From Polyangium sp. 6x1 (GTDB lineage: Bacteria > Myxococcota_A > Polyangia > Polyangiales > Polyangiaceae), in contig NZ_JARZHH010000013.1 of NCBI RefSeq assembly GCF_029946515.1, forward strand, positions 62,001-126,000: a DNA stretch of 64,000 bases, in the 5' to 3' direction. Numbering within the stretch: the stretch's first letter is position 1; the number at the start of each line of letters is the position of its first letter. The position numbers and the translations under genes were made by a program. The notes beneath the pieces are model-generated. The model made no database searches and had not been told where the DNA came from. It saw only the letters and a program-made list of their open reading frames with translations. Positions 35,170 to 45,370 of the stretch are shown piece by piece.

Positions 35170-35483
35170 ATGGACTGGAAGCTCTTCGCATCGACGTTCG
35201 CTGCCATTTTCCTCGCGGAGATGGGCGACAAGACGCAGATCGCGACGCTCACGCTGGCCGGCAGCGGATCCTCGCGCTGGGTGGTCTTCGCGGCCTCGGC
35301 GCTCGCGCTGGTCGCGACGAGCGCGGTCGCTGTGCTGCTCGGGGAGGTCGTGAGCCGCTACGTGCCGGCGATCTGGGTGAAGCGCGCGGCGGGGCTCGTG
35401 TTCGTGGTGCTCGGGCTGATCTACCTGGTGGGCGCGAAGGAGGAGCCGGGGGCTCGTTCGGGCGAGCCCCCGGCGTCGCGTGA

Positions 35484-35493
<10 letters not shown>
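35170..35493 (+). CDS. Half-size UPF0016/GDT1 family membrane protein
   Basis: 107 residues with three hydrophobic helices. The family signature E-x-GDKTQ is present once (FLAEMGDKTQIATLTLAG). GDT1/TMEM165-type proteins move Mn2+ or Ca2+ and normally carry two signature repeats; single-repeat proteins dimerise or pair with a second half gene. No partner half gene is visible next to it. The start ATG 35170 gives MDWKLFAS, just before the first helix. The 3' end overlaps the end of the convergent inositol-3-phosphate synthase gene by 10 bp. Confidence 0.82.
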
Positions 35494-36797
<1,304 letters not shown>

Positions 36798-37495
36798 TCC
36801 CGCTCCTCCGTGTGTCCCGTCGATCGCCCCAGGGGGGGCATGTCTAGGCCAACGTCGCATGACACTCAAGCGGCGCCTGCGAGCATCGACCCCCCGGAGC
36901 ATGACGTGCCGCGCGGCGTGTGCACGGCGTCTGCGCGATCCCTGCGAGGTCACGAACGACCACGGCGCGTGGGGTCTGACCCGAACGGGGTGGACGCGTC
37001 GAGCGTCACGTTACGGACGCGGGATCATGCGGCTCGGATCGGCCGGCCGCGCGCTTCACGACGCTCGCTCGCGCGATGACGCGAACGTTCGCCGCGGGGT
37101 CTGGCAACGACGTCGCGCTGTCGCTCCATGCGCACGCCCGACCTCGCTCGCGTGCGCGCTCGCGCACGCGGTTCCTGCGAAGTTTCAGCGCGATTTTCTG
37201 GAGTCACGCGCGCGAGGTGCGAACGCACGGTAGCGGCGCCGCTGGCCTCACGCTTGCTTCGAATGGAGATGCATCTCCCTCGCCTCGCACACCGATCCCG
37301 GTCGGATGCGCGTGGCGATGGCGCTCGGCTCCGCGTGTCGAAGTCGGGCGGGTGTTGCGCTTTTGCAACACTGTGAGGCGCCGGAACACCGCTTTTTCAA
37401 AGCGGACCGAAGGGAATTGTTTTGCACGTAGAAGGCGTGCTACGAGGGGCGCCTTCGGATTGGGCACCGCACCTTCCATGCTTGAAAAACGAACG
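36798..37495. other. Long divergent intergenic region with clustered inverted repeats
   Basis: 698 bp with no supportable gene. The half near the nucleotidyltransferase is less GC-rich. It contains three perfect inverted repeats within 141 bp: GGAGATGCATCTCC (37265-37278, 14-bp palindrome), GTGTTGC-N6-GCAACAC (37352-37371) and CCGCTTT-TTC-AAAGCGG (37389-37405). These could be operators or a structured leader. The half near the inositol synthase shows nothing I can interpret. Confidence 0.55.
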
Positions 37496-38314
37496 ATGGA
37501 GCGGGCGATCGTGCTCGCGGCAGGAACCGGCTCTCGCCTCGTGAGTGGCGAGATCGCACCCAAGCCCCTCAAGCCGGTCGCCGGGGTTCCGCTTCTGGTT
37601 CGCATCCTCCGCACGCTGCGCGCCGAGGGGATCCGCGAAGTGGTGGTGGTCACGGGCTACAAGGAAGAGCTCATCCGCCGCGCGCTCGCGGAGAGCTCCC
37701 TCGGCCTGTCGATCTCGTTCGTGAGCAACACGCAGTACGAGCGCAAGAACGGCGTGTCGCTGCTCGCCGCGCGCGAGCACGTCGTCCCGGGGACGCTGCT
37801 CACGATGGCGGATCACCTGTACGCGCCGGCGATCGTGCGTCGGCTCGCCGCGCTCGATCTGCCGAGCCGCGCCGCCGCGCTCGCCGTCGATTACGACATC
37901 CCGCGCTGCTTCGACCTCGACGACGCCACGAAGGTGCGCGTCGAGCGCGGGCGCATCGTGGACATCGGCAAGGAGATCGCGGCCTACGACGCGCTCGACA
38001 CGGGCGTGTTCCGCATCGGCCCCTCGCTCGTCGAAGCGCTCGATCGCGTGTACGCGGCGAAGGGGGATTGCTCGCTCTCGGAGGGCGTGCGCGCGCTCGC
38101 CGACGAGGGGATGTTCTTCGCGTGCGACGCGGGCGACGCGCGGTGGATCGACGTCGACACGCCGGCCGCGCTGGAGCAGGCCGAGGCGCTCCTGCGCATG
38201 TTCGGCGACGGGCTCGATCGCGACACGTATCCGCGCCCGTCCGATCGCGTGGCGCCGGTCAGCCGCACGTGGGCCGCGGGGTATCAGCCCGCCGCGGCTG
38301 CGGACGCCGAGTAA
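37496..38314 (+). CDS. Sugar-nucleotidyltransferase family protein, IPCT-like
   Basis: About 272 residues. The N-terminal nucleotidyltransferase fold has the signature AIVLAAGTGSRL, then PKPLKPVAGVPLLVRILRTL (active-site Lys), VVVVTGYKEELI, NTQYERKNGVSLLAAREHV and a metal-binding TMADHLYAP. DTGVFRIGPS and RWIDVDTPAALEQAE follow. The pattern resembles CTP:inositol-1-phosphate cytidylyltransferase, which uses ADH in place of the usual DGD. Divergent location from inositol-3-phosphate synthase supports this. No CDP-alcohol phosphatidyltransferase is visible in the window. Start ATG 37496 (MERAIVLAAG) or 37478 six codons upstream; neither has a strong ribosome-binding site. Confidence 0.78.
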   Translation: MERAIVLAAGTGSRLVSGEIAPKPLKPVAGVPLLVRILRTLRAEGIREVVVVTGYKEELIRRALAESSLGLSISFVSNTQYERKNGVSLLAAREHVVPGTLLTMADHLYAPAIVRRLAALDLPSRAAALAVDYDIPRCFDLDDATKVRVERGRIVDIGKEIAAYDALDTGVFRIGPSLVEALDRVYAAKGDCSLSEGVRALADEGMFFACDAGDARWIDVDTPAALEQAEALLRMFGDGLDRDTYPRPSDRVAPVSRTWAAGYQPAAAADAE

Positions 38315-38321
38315 AACCCGC

Positions 38322-39053
38322 TCAGCGGTTCACGGGCCGGAGGCCCGCGCGCGAGAGGAACGCGGTGCACGCGGGCGCGCTCATGCCGGGGCCTCCCGTG
38401 CCGCTCGCGAGATCACGGGCGAAACGCTCGAGGTCCGCGGGCGTGTCGATCTCGTAGGTCGGCTTCAAGAGCTGCGTCTCCAGGCCGAGCGCCGCGGCGC
38501 GCTTCGTCGCGCGTTCGAGCACGCCGGGCGACGTCCAGTCGACGCCGTCGAAGAGCGCGGGCTCGGGTTGCGTCGTGCCGATGAGGTAAAGACCGCCCGG
38601 CCCCGTCGGCCCGAGCAGCAGGCGCTTTCGCTTGGCGGCGAGCCAGAGCAGGCCTTCGAACACCTCGTCGAGCGGCATGAAGGGCGCGTCTGTCGTGACG
38701 ATCGCCGCGGCCTCGGCGCCTGTCGTGAAGAGGTGATCGAGCCCGTGACCGAGCCGCTTCTCGACGCTCGTCGCGCCGGCCGAGACGACATGTTGCCATC
38801 GTCCGGGCACGAGCTTTTGCAGCGCGGAGCTCTCCTCGTCCGACACGCTCAGCACCGCGCGATACGCCATCGGCAGGATGGCCAGCATGTTCAGCGCGTC
38901 GCCGAGGAGCGCCGACGAGAGCTCGGCCGCGGCTTCGGGGGAGAGCGGTGGGGAGAGGCGCGGCTTCGCGGTGCCCGCGATCGGAGCGCGAGCGAGGACG
39001 CCGAGCGCGAGCCTCTGGGGGCGTACGGTGGGGCGGGCGCGATGGTCGGCCAC
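38322..39053 (-). CDS. DUF2064/TIGR04282-type glycosyltransferase-fold protein
   Basis: 243 residues from GTG 39053. The GT-A-like fold begins LALGVLARAPIAGTAKPRLSPPLS, a family hallmark (usually A-K-x-P-x2-G-x2-KTRL, here KPRL). LSVSDEES, QKLVPGRWQHVV, VEKRLGHGLDHLF, IVTTDAPFMPLDEV (metal-binding region; usually D-x-P) and LGPTGPGGLYLIG (usually GP-x2-DGGY) follow. The usual Asp of DGGY is missing, so activity is uncertain. The gene converges on the IPCT-like gene with 7 bp between stops. It shares no obvious operon with neighbours on its own strand. Confidence 0.75.
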   Translation of the reverse strand: MADHRARPTVRPQRLALGVLARAPIAGTAKPRLSPPLSPEAAAELSSALLGDALNMLAILPMAYRAVLSVSDEESSALQKLVPGRWQHVVSAGATSVEKRLGHGLDHLFTTGAEAAAIVTTDAPFMPLDEVFEGLLWLAAKRKRLLLGPTGPGGLYLIGTTQPEPALFDGVDWTSPGVLERATKRAAALGLETQLLKPTYEIDTPADLERFARDLASGTGGPGMSAPACTAFLSRAGLRPVNR

Positions 39054-39266
39054 GCCTCGTCGTACCACGAGTTTCGTGTCCTTGGCCAAGCGACAGGCTG
39101 TCGATTCGAAGGCGACCTTTCTGGCCGGGCTTTCTTTGTCCAGGCCTCGATTGCGTGGCGGGAGATCCTCTGGGACCATGAGCGTGTCGGCTCGGCGCCC
39201 GACGCGCGTGGGGGCAGGGGCGCCGGGAGGCCCGCGGCAGGGCGTCCCGCCGGCGAGGAGGTAGCC

Positions 39267-40538
39267 GTGACCATATCGACCATCCTCGACGTCGCGATCG
39301 GGATCTCCTTCGTCTTCATGCTGCTCAGCGTGATCGCATCGGCCGTGACCGAGGCGATCTCCGGCGTCTTGTCGCTGCGCTCCGTCACGCTGCGTCAGGG
39401 CATCGAGCGGCTCCTCAAGGACCGGACGCTGACGGACAAGGTGTATGCGCATCCGCTCATCGACGGTTTGACGAAGGACGACGACAGCGACCCCTCGTAC
39501 ATCCCGTCGGATCTCTTCGCGCGCGCGCTCATCGACGCGGTCGCGGGCTGGAAGGACGGCGCGGATCAATCGCGGAGGCCGGAGCGCATGGGCCTCCTTC
39601 GCGGCATGCTGTCGGTCCCGCTCCGCGCGATTCGGGGCTTCTTCCGCAGGCTCTGGCCGAAGGTCGAGGGCGGAGGTGAGGACGCGACGAAGAAGGTCGC
39701 GGCGAGCCTCGACGACTTCAAGAAGCGCCTCGCCGAGGCCAAGGGCTTCGAGGAGGACACGCGCGTCGCGCTCACGGCGCTCGTGTCGGACGCGAGCGTC
39801 AAGACGCTCGAAGACGCAAACCTCCAGATCGCCGCCTGGTTCGATCGCGCGATGGATAGCGTCTCCGGCTGGTACAAGCGCACGGCGCACATCCTGATCT
39901 CGGCCGTGGGGCTGTTCGCGGCCGTCGTGCTGAACGTCGACACGTTCCTCGTCCTCGACAGCCTCAACCGCGACGCCGTGCTGCGGGAGTCCGTGACGTC
40001 GGCGGTGACCGAGAGCGTGAAGGCAGAGTCGCCCGTCGTGAAGACGGCCGCGGAGGTCATCGCCGAGCAAAAGGCGAACGCGAGCGCGACGCCGTCCGAG
40101 GTTTTCCTCGACGAGAAGAAGACCGAGGAGCTCGTGCGCAAGCGCGTCGTCGCGGTCAAGCGTGGCCTCGACGAGCTCACGTTGCCGATGGGCTGGCCCG
40201 AGGGGCGCGGGTTCTTCTGCACACCCACGGCCGAGGTCTCGTGTGATCGACGCGCGGTGCCGGCGACGCTCGGCGGGTTCGGGCGTCGCTTCGGCGGATG
40301 GCTCTTCACGGCGATCGCGATCGCGCTCGGCGCGCCGTTCTGGTTCGACATCCTGAACAAGCTCATCAACCTGCGCGCGGCCGCGCCGCCACCCGAGAAG
40401 GTCCGTCCCAAGGAGCGCACGGCCGCCGCCGAGCCGCAGGTCGCGGTCAGCACGAGCGTGAGTACGCCCGTACGTGAACAGGAGACCGTGCGTCCCATCG
40501 CCTCGCGTAGCAGTGCTCCACCTCCTCCGCTTTCCTGA
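39267..40538 (+). CDS. Membrane protein of unknown function with terminal helices and long coil
   Basis: 423 residues. GTG 39267 follows GAGGAGG, so an earlier in-frame start was rejected. One N-terminal helix (ILDVAIGISFVFMLLSVIASAVTEAIS) is followed by about 150 mostly helical charged residues. A second helix (ILISAVGLFAAVVLNVDTFLVL) and a third near the end (GGWLFTAIAIALGAPFWFDILNKLINL) complete the membrane part. The tail is Pro/Ser-rich. The pattern FWFD-x2-NK-x2-NLR near the last helix recurs in uncharacterised proteobacterial membrane proteins, but I cannot name the family. No enzymatic motif is visible. Confidence 0.75.
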   Translation: MTISTILDVAIGISFVFMLLSVIASAVTEAISGVLSLRSVTLRQGIERLLKDRTLTDKVYAHPLIDGLTKDDDSDPSYIPSDLFARALIDAVAGWKDGADQSRRPERMGLLRGMLSVPLRAIRGFFRRLWPKVEGGGEDATKKVAASLDDFKKRLAEAKGFEEDTRVALTALVSDASVKTLEDANLQIAAWFDRAMDSVSGWYKRTAHILISAVGLFAAVVLNVDTFLVLDSLNRDAVLRESVTSAVTESVKAESPVVKTAAEVIAEQKANASATPSEVFLDEKKTEELVRKRVVAVKRGLDELTLPMGWPEGRGFFCTPTAEVSCDRRAVPATLGGFGRRFGGWLFTAIAIALGAPFWFDILNKLINLRAAAPPPEKVRPKERTAAAEPQVAVSTSVSTPVREQETVRPIASRSSAPPPPLS

Positions 40539-40621
40539 GCCTCGCGCTTCGCGAGGATCCGGCTCGGCCCACAAAACATGGTACGGTGCGCGTCGTGCGT
40601 TCGGTCACGCGCTCGATCCGC

Positions 40622-43171
40622 ATGCGTAGCCTCGTCCGAGCCGGCCTCCTTTCGCTCGGTGTCTCGCTCTCGCTCGTTTCGGGCGGAGCGGCCGACGCGT
40701 TCGTCTGGCCCAACGTGCCCGAGCGCATCGCTCGCTCGCTCGCCTCGCCTGACGTCTCCGAGCGGCGCGCCGCGGCGCAGCGGATCGGCGAGCTCCCCGC
40801 GGAGCTCGGCGTCCCGCTCGCGCAACGCGCGCTCGGCGATCCGGACATCGAGGTGCGCCTCGCCGCGGCCGAGGCGGCCATCGCGCTGCGTGTGTCGCGC
40901 GCCGGGGATCTCGTCATCGGCTGGCTAGGCGAGGGCGACGCGAGGCTCCGGCTCGCGGCCTGTGACGTCATCCGCTCCTCGCCGACGGATCGCAGCGTCG
41001 TGGCACTCGGCCGCGTGCTCGGCGATCCGGATTCGAAGGTCCGCGTTGCGGCGGCGTCGGCCATGGGCAGCTCGGGTTTGCCCGACGCGGTCTCGCCCCT
41101 GCTCGGGCACCTCGACGACGGCACGTTCGAGGTGCGCGTCGAGGTTGCGCGCGCGCTCGGTAGGCTCGTCGATGCGCGCGCCGTCGTCCCGCTGATCGGC
41201 AAGGTGCAGGACGCCGTGCCGGAGGTGCGCCGCGCCGTGGCGCGCGCGCTCGGCGAGCTCGGCGACGCACGCGCCACGAGCGCGCTCATGATCGCCCTGC
41301 AGGACGGCTCGCAGGACGTGCGCGTCGAGGCCGTCACCGCGCTCGGCAAGCTTCGTTCGGACGAGGCCACGGCGGCGATCGCGCCGCTCCTCGAAGCGAA
41401 CGCCGGCAGCGACACGGTCCTCGCGCCCAGCATGCCCGGCGTGAGGCCGGGGCAGGGGAGCGCCGGCGCGGGGGAGGTGCGCGCCGCGGCGCTGCGGGCC
41501 CTCGGCCGGATCGGCTCGGAGAGCGCGGTGCGCGCGCTCATCGGCGCGCTCGCGAAGGACGACCCCTCGGCGCCGCGTTCGCCGGTCCGCGACGCGCTCG
41601 TCACGGCGGGCAAGAGCGCGGCGCCGCAGCTCGTCGCGGTCCTGTCGGGCTCGCCCTCGCCGTCCACGGCGGCAGGCGCGGCGCTCGTGCTCGGCGCGCT
41701 CGGCGCGAAGGAGGGGCTCGATCCGACGGTGCGCGCGATGCAGCGGGGCGTCTTGCCGCTCAAGCATGGCCTCCGCGCGCTCGCGCTCCTCGGCTCGTCC
41801 GAGGCGCTGCCGGCGGTGCTCGAGCTCCTCTCGGACGCGGATCCCACCGTGCGACGCGAGGCCATCCGTGCGGCCTCGGAGCTGCTCGATCCGGCGCGGC
41901 CCGATGGGCGCGCGGTCGATCCGGCGCGCGCGATGCTGCTCGACGCGGCGACCCCGCTCGACGAGAAGATCGAGCTCGTGCGGCTCCTCGGTCGCACGGG
42001 CTCGCCGCGCGCGCACGACGTGCTCTTGCCGCTCGCGACCACGAAATCCCGAACGTTCCGGCTGGCGGTGCTCGAAGCGCTCGGCGCGTACGCGCCCGCG
42101 CCGCCGAAGGTCGAGGCCGTGCTGCTCGACGCGATCGCCGACGACGCGGCGGACGTGCGGCTCGCGGCGGCGTCGTCGATCGCGCGCGCGGGTGGCCCCT
42201 CGGCCGCGGCGAAGCTCCTCGAACGGCTCCAGGTCGCGGCCGAGCAAGATCGCGGGGCGATCGGCCTCGCGCTCGCGGGGACGCTCTCGCGCGTGACGGA
42301 TCCGGCGCTCGCCGAGCGTGTCGGCGCGGCCGTCCCGTCGTCGCCCGACGTCGCGCGAGATGCTTTGCTGGAGGGCCTTGGCCGCATGCGCGGCGAGGCG
42401 AGCGGCAAGGTCCTGCGCAAGTTCGTCACGTCCGGCATCGATGATCGGCGCAAGGTCGCCGAGGCGCTCGCGGGGCATCCGGAGGCCGCGTCCGTGCTCG
42501 TCCCGCTGCTCGGCGACGCCGATCCCGGCGTGCGCGCGAACGCTGCCTGGTCGCTCGGCGCCGTCGGCAAGAAGGACGCGTTGGCGACGCTCACGCGTGC
42601 CGTGACCGACCCCGACGTGGCCGTCGCGGGCAACGCGGCGGGCGCGCTCGGCCGCGTCGCGTCGCGCGAGAACGCGGCGGCCGACGTGCAGGCCTCGCTC
42701 TGCCGCGCGGCCACCGATCCGCGGTCCTACGTGCGTGCCAACGCCGTCGTCGCGCTCGGCCTCGCGGGCGCATCCTGCGAGGCGGGGCTCGTCGTGGGCC
42801 TCCTCCAGCGTGATCGCTCCGAGGCTGTGCGCCTCGCGGCGGCCGAGGCGCTCTGGCGTGACGTCGCGCGTGGGCAGACGGGCAAGGAGATCGAGCGTCG
42901 CGCGCTCGCGCGTTGTGCCGGCGAGGATCGCAACGCTGCCGTGGCGAACCGCTGCGCGCGTCCGCCCGTGCGTGCGCCGGGCACCGACGACGTGCTCGTG
43001 TTCGTCGCGCCCGACGGCAAGGACGAGCCGCTCGCGCGCGCGCCTTACGCGCTCGTGCGGGAGGACGGGCTCCTCCGCATGGGGACCGCGGATCGGCGCG
43101 GCGCGTTCTTCGAGTTCGCGGTCCCCAAGGGGACGATCCGGCTCGCGGTCCCGGCGCAGCTCGCGCGGTAG
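40622..43171 (+). CDS. Exported HEAT-repeat protein
   Basis: About 849 residues. A signal peptide (VRAGLLSLGVSLSLVSGGAADA) is followed by about 20 HEAT/PBS-lyase-like repeats of roughly 31 residues (LGDPDIEVRLAAAEAAIAL, LDDGTFEVRVEVARALGRLVD, DAVPEVRRAVARALGELGD, LSDADPTVRREAIRAASELL). Such arrays form curved scaffolds for protein binding. The last 90 residues leave the repeat pattern (RNAAVANRCARPPVRAPGTD, DGLLRMGTADRRGAFFEF) and may be a small beta domain. ATG 40622 is chosen because it directly precedes the signal sequence; GTG 40586 is also in frame. Partner unknown. Confidence 0.83.
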   Translation: MRSLVRAGLLSLGVSLSLVSGGAADAFVWPNVPERIARSLASPDVSERRAAAQRIGELPAELGVPLAQRALGDPDIEVRLAAAEAAIALRVSRAGDLVIGWLGEGDARLRLAACDVIRSSPTDRSVVALGRVLGDPDSKVRVAAASAMGSSGLPDAVSPLLGHLDDGTFEVRVEVARALGRLVDARAVVPLIGKVQDAVPEVRRAVARALGELGDARATSALMIALQDGSQDVRVEAVTALGKLRSDEATAAIAPLLEANAGSDTVLAPSMPGVRPGQGSAGAGEVRAAALRALGRIGSESAVRALIGALAKDDPSAPRSPVRDALVTAGKSAAPQLVAVLSGSPSPSTAAGAALVLGALGAKEGLDPTVRAMQRGVLPLKHGLRALALLGSSEALPAVLELLSDADPTVRREAIRAASELLDPARPDGRAVDPARAMLLDAATPLDEKIELVRLLGRTGSPRAHDVLLPLATTKSRTFRLAVLEALGAYAPAPPKVEAVLLDAIADDAADVRLAAASSIARAGGPSAAAKLLERLQVAAEQDRGAIGLALAGTLSRVTDPALAERVGAAVPSSPDVARDALLEGLGRMRGEASGKVLRKFVTSGIDDRRKVAEALAGHPEAASVLVPLLGDADPGVRANAAWSLGAVGKKDALATLTRAVTDPDVAVAGNAAGALGRVASRENAAADVQASLCRAATDPRSYVRANAVVALGLAGASCEAGLVVGLLQRDRSEAVRLAAAEALWRDVARGQTGKEIERRALARCAGEDRNAAVANRCARPPVRAPGTDDVLVFVAPDGKDEPLARAPYALVREDGLLRMGTADRRGAFFEFAVPKGTIRLAVPAQLAR

Positions 43172-43416
43172 GCGAGCGATCTTCCAAAAACCGGTTTACA
43201 GGACGAACCATTCCGTCCTCCCGGCTCCCGTGGATTCGAGCGTACGAATGGCGATCGAGGGGGCCCTTGCCTCGCGCGTCGGTCCCTTGTATTTTTTCTC
43301 TGGACCTGTGTCACCTTGCGCCGGGGCGCGGCTCGTTTTGGGCGCCTCGCGGCAGAGAGGCCGGGGTGCGGGAGGGCACGGACCTTGCCACGCTTCCTTT
43401 CGCCTGGAGGTCTTGC

Positions 43417-44988
43417 ATGAAGCGATCGTCTTCTCTTTTCTTCGTCTTCCCTGTGCTCTGCGCGGCCTGGATCGGCGGCCTTGGCATGGGTCTCGGCGCG
43501 TGCGCGAGCGACGAGTCCAGGATCATCGACCCGCCGACGTCGTCGTCCGGCACGGGTGGCGGCGCGGGCAACGGCGGCGGCTTCGGCGGTGAGCCGGGAG
43601 GCTCGAGCAGCACCGGCCCGGACCCTGTGCCTCCGCCCCCCCACCCGGATGACACGCTCGTCGTGGCTGATCACGACGGTGCCCCCCTCGCCTGCGCGGA
43701 CATCGACCCATCCCAGCCGGTCAGCTTCTTCGTCTCGGCCGACGACTCGAACTCCATGGCGTCGCCGGTCCACGTCCGCGATCTGCTCCGGCTCGGCATG
43801 GAGCCGCTCGCGCGCGAGGTCCGAACGTATGAATTCTTGAATTACTACCAGATCCAGTATCCCGCGGCTCCGTCGGGCCAGCTCACCCTCTTTCCCGAGC
43901 TCGAAGCTGAAAAGGATTCTCCGGGGCAGCTCTTTCTCCAGGTCGGCCTGCGCTCCTTCAATGCGGTCTTCCCGCGAAAGCCGATGAACATCACCTTCCT
44001 CGTCGACACCTCGGGCTCCATGCAGGGCCCGGGCCTCACGCGGGCGAAGGCTGCCGTCTCCGCCATCGCGTCGCAGCTCACGTCGGGTGATCTCGTCGGA
44101 ATCGTCACGTGGGGCGCGGCGAACAACGTCCTGCTCGCCGATCACGTGGCCACGGGCCCGAACGATCCGGCGATCCTCGCCGTCGTCGATGCCCTCACCG
44201 CGAGCGGCGGGACGGATCTCGCAAGTGGCCTCAAGGCGGGCTACGACCTCGCGCAAAAGCATTATGCGCCGGGGCGTTTGAACCGCGTGGTCCTGATCAG
44301 CGACGGCGGCGCGAACGTCGGCGTCACGGACGGAGATCGTATTGCCATGGCGGCCGAGGACGCCGACAAGGAGGGCATTTACCTCCTCGGCATCGCGACC
44401 GGTCCCGCGCTCACGCACAACGACGCGGTCCTGGAGCCGCTGACCGACAAGGGCCGGGGCGCGTACGTGTACCTCGATTCCGTCGAGGAGGCCTCGACCA
44501 TGTTCACCAAGCGATTCGACGAGACCATGGACGTCGCGGCCCGGAGCGTCAGCGTCGAGCTCACGCTCCCCTGGTATTTCAACATCCGCAAGAGCTTTGG
44601 CGAAATCTACTCGACGGACAAGGCGGAGGTGCAGCCGCAGCACCTCGCGCCCGACGACGCGATGATCTTCAGCCAGATCCTCGAAGCGTGCGACCCGTCG
44701 GTCATCAACCCGGCCGACCCGGTCACGATTCGCGCCGTCTGGACCACGCCGATCACCTACGCCAAGCAGGAGACGAAGGTCACGACGACGATCGGCGATC
44801 TGCTCGCCGCGCAAAAGAAGGGGCTGCCGAAGGGCAAGGTGATCGTCATGTACGCGGAGGCCCTGAAGCGGCCGAGCCACGAATCCCTCACCGCGGCCCG
44901 CGACGCGGCCCTCGCGTATGACCCGGAGCTCGCCGATCCCGTGATTGCCGAGATTGTCTCGCTCATCGAAAAACACCCGCAGCTTTGA
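43417..44988 (+). CDS. VWA-domain lipoprotein (YfbK-like)
   Basis: 523 residues. ATG 43417 follows CTGGAGG. The signal ends in a lipobox (LGAC), then a low-complexity Gly/Ser/Pro linker. A YfbK-type N-terminal segment (FFVSADDSNSM, VRTYEFLNYYQIQYP) precedes a von Willebrand factor A domain with an intact MIDAS: FLVDTSGSMQGPG (DxSxS), TSGDLVGIVTW, ALTASGGTDLASGL (MIDAS Thr) and VVLISDGGANVG (Asp). The C-terminal domain is probably a beta-sandwich. Likely an outer-membrane or periplasmic adhesion/complex-assembly protein; the ligand is unknown. Repeat copy C begins 22 bp after its stop. Confidence 0.85.
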   Translation: MKRSSSLFFVFPVLCAAWIGGLGMGLGACASDESRIIDPPTSSSGTGGGAGNGGGFGGEPGGSSSTGPDPVPPPPHPDDTLVVADHDGAPLACADIDPSQPVSFFVSADDSNSMASPVHVRDLLRLGMEPLAREVRTYEFLNYYQIQYPAAPSGQLTLFPELEAEKDSPGQLFLQVGLRSFNAVFPRKPMNITFLVDTSGSMQGPGLTRAKAAVSAIASQLTSGDLVGIVTWGAANNVLLADHVATGPNDPAILAVVDALTASGGTDLASGLKAGYDLAQKHYAPGRLNRVVLISDGGANVGVTDGDRIAMAAEDADKEGIYLLGIATGPALTHNDAVLEPLTDKGRGAYVYLDSVEEASTMFTKRFDETMDVAARSVSVELTLPWYFNIRKSFGEIYSTDKAEVQPQHLAPDDAMIFSQILEACDPSVINPADPVTIRAVWTTPITYAKQETKVTTTIGDLLAAQKKGLPKGKVIVMYAEALKRPSHESLTAARDAALAYDPELADPVIAEIVSLIEKHPQL

Positions 44989-45010
44989 GAGGGTGGACTG
45001 CTGCGTCTCG

Positions 45011-45115
45011 CCGGGGTTTCACCCCGGACCCGACCAGGGGCTCTTCGCCCCTGGACCCGAACCAGGGCCAGCCCTGGACCTTTGATGGAAGAACTGCGCG
45101 ATGCGCAGCTCTTCC
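45011..45115 (+). repeat. Four-hairpin repeat, copy C (intact)
   Basis: Hairpin 1 CCGGGG-TTTCA-CCCCGG (45011-45027). Hairpin 2 CCAGGGGC-TCTTC-GCCCCTGG (45034-45054). Hairpin 3 CCAGGGC-CA-GCCCTGG (45062-45077). Hairpin 4 GGAAGAACTGCGC-GAT-GCGCAGCTCTTCC (45087-45115, one mismatch). It contains GCCCCTGGACC at 45047-45057, the undisturbed version of the sequence split by the IS110 element in copy A. Confidence 0.88.
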
Positions 45116-45136
45116 ACAGGTGGAAGGGTCAGGTCG

Positions 45137-45310
45137 TTCCGTCGCCCGAAACGTTGGCGCGCGTGAATCGCTCGACCCCTCCCGTTGGCCGAAACGTTGG
45201 AGCGCGTGAACGGCCCGAGCCGTCTCGGCGCCCCAACGTTTGGGGTGCGTGAACCGGGTCGAGCCCTTCCGGCGCTTCAACGTTTCGAGCGCGCCGACAG
45301 GTTCACCCTC
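45137..45310. repeat. Degenerate 43-bp tandem array with AACGTT cores
   Basis: AACGTT occurs at 45150, 45193, 45235 and 45279 (spacings 43, 42 and 44 bp). The first three are followed by a GCGTGAA segment and all sit in similar GC-rich context. The core is a palindrome. The array lies between repeat copy C and the start of the gene at 45371. It could be a binding array for a regulator or a decayed repeat. Confidence 0.6.
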
Positions 45311-45370
45311 CCCGCGCCCGAACCGACCGGGCTTGCCACGCTGTCGTAGCTCTTGGTACGGTCCCTTGCC

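Noticed and set aside
43188-43197. AAACCGGTTT palindrome after the HEAT-repeat gene
   Set aside because: It is short and isolated, with no second copy or clear relation to a promoter or terminator.
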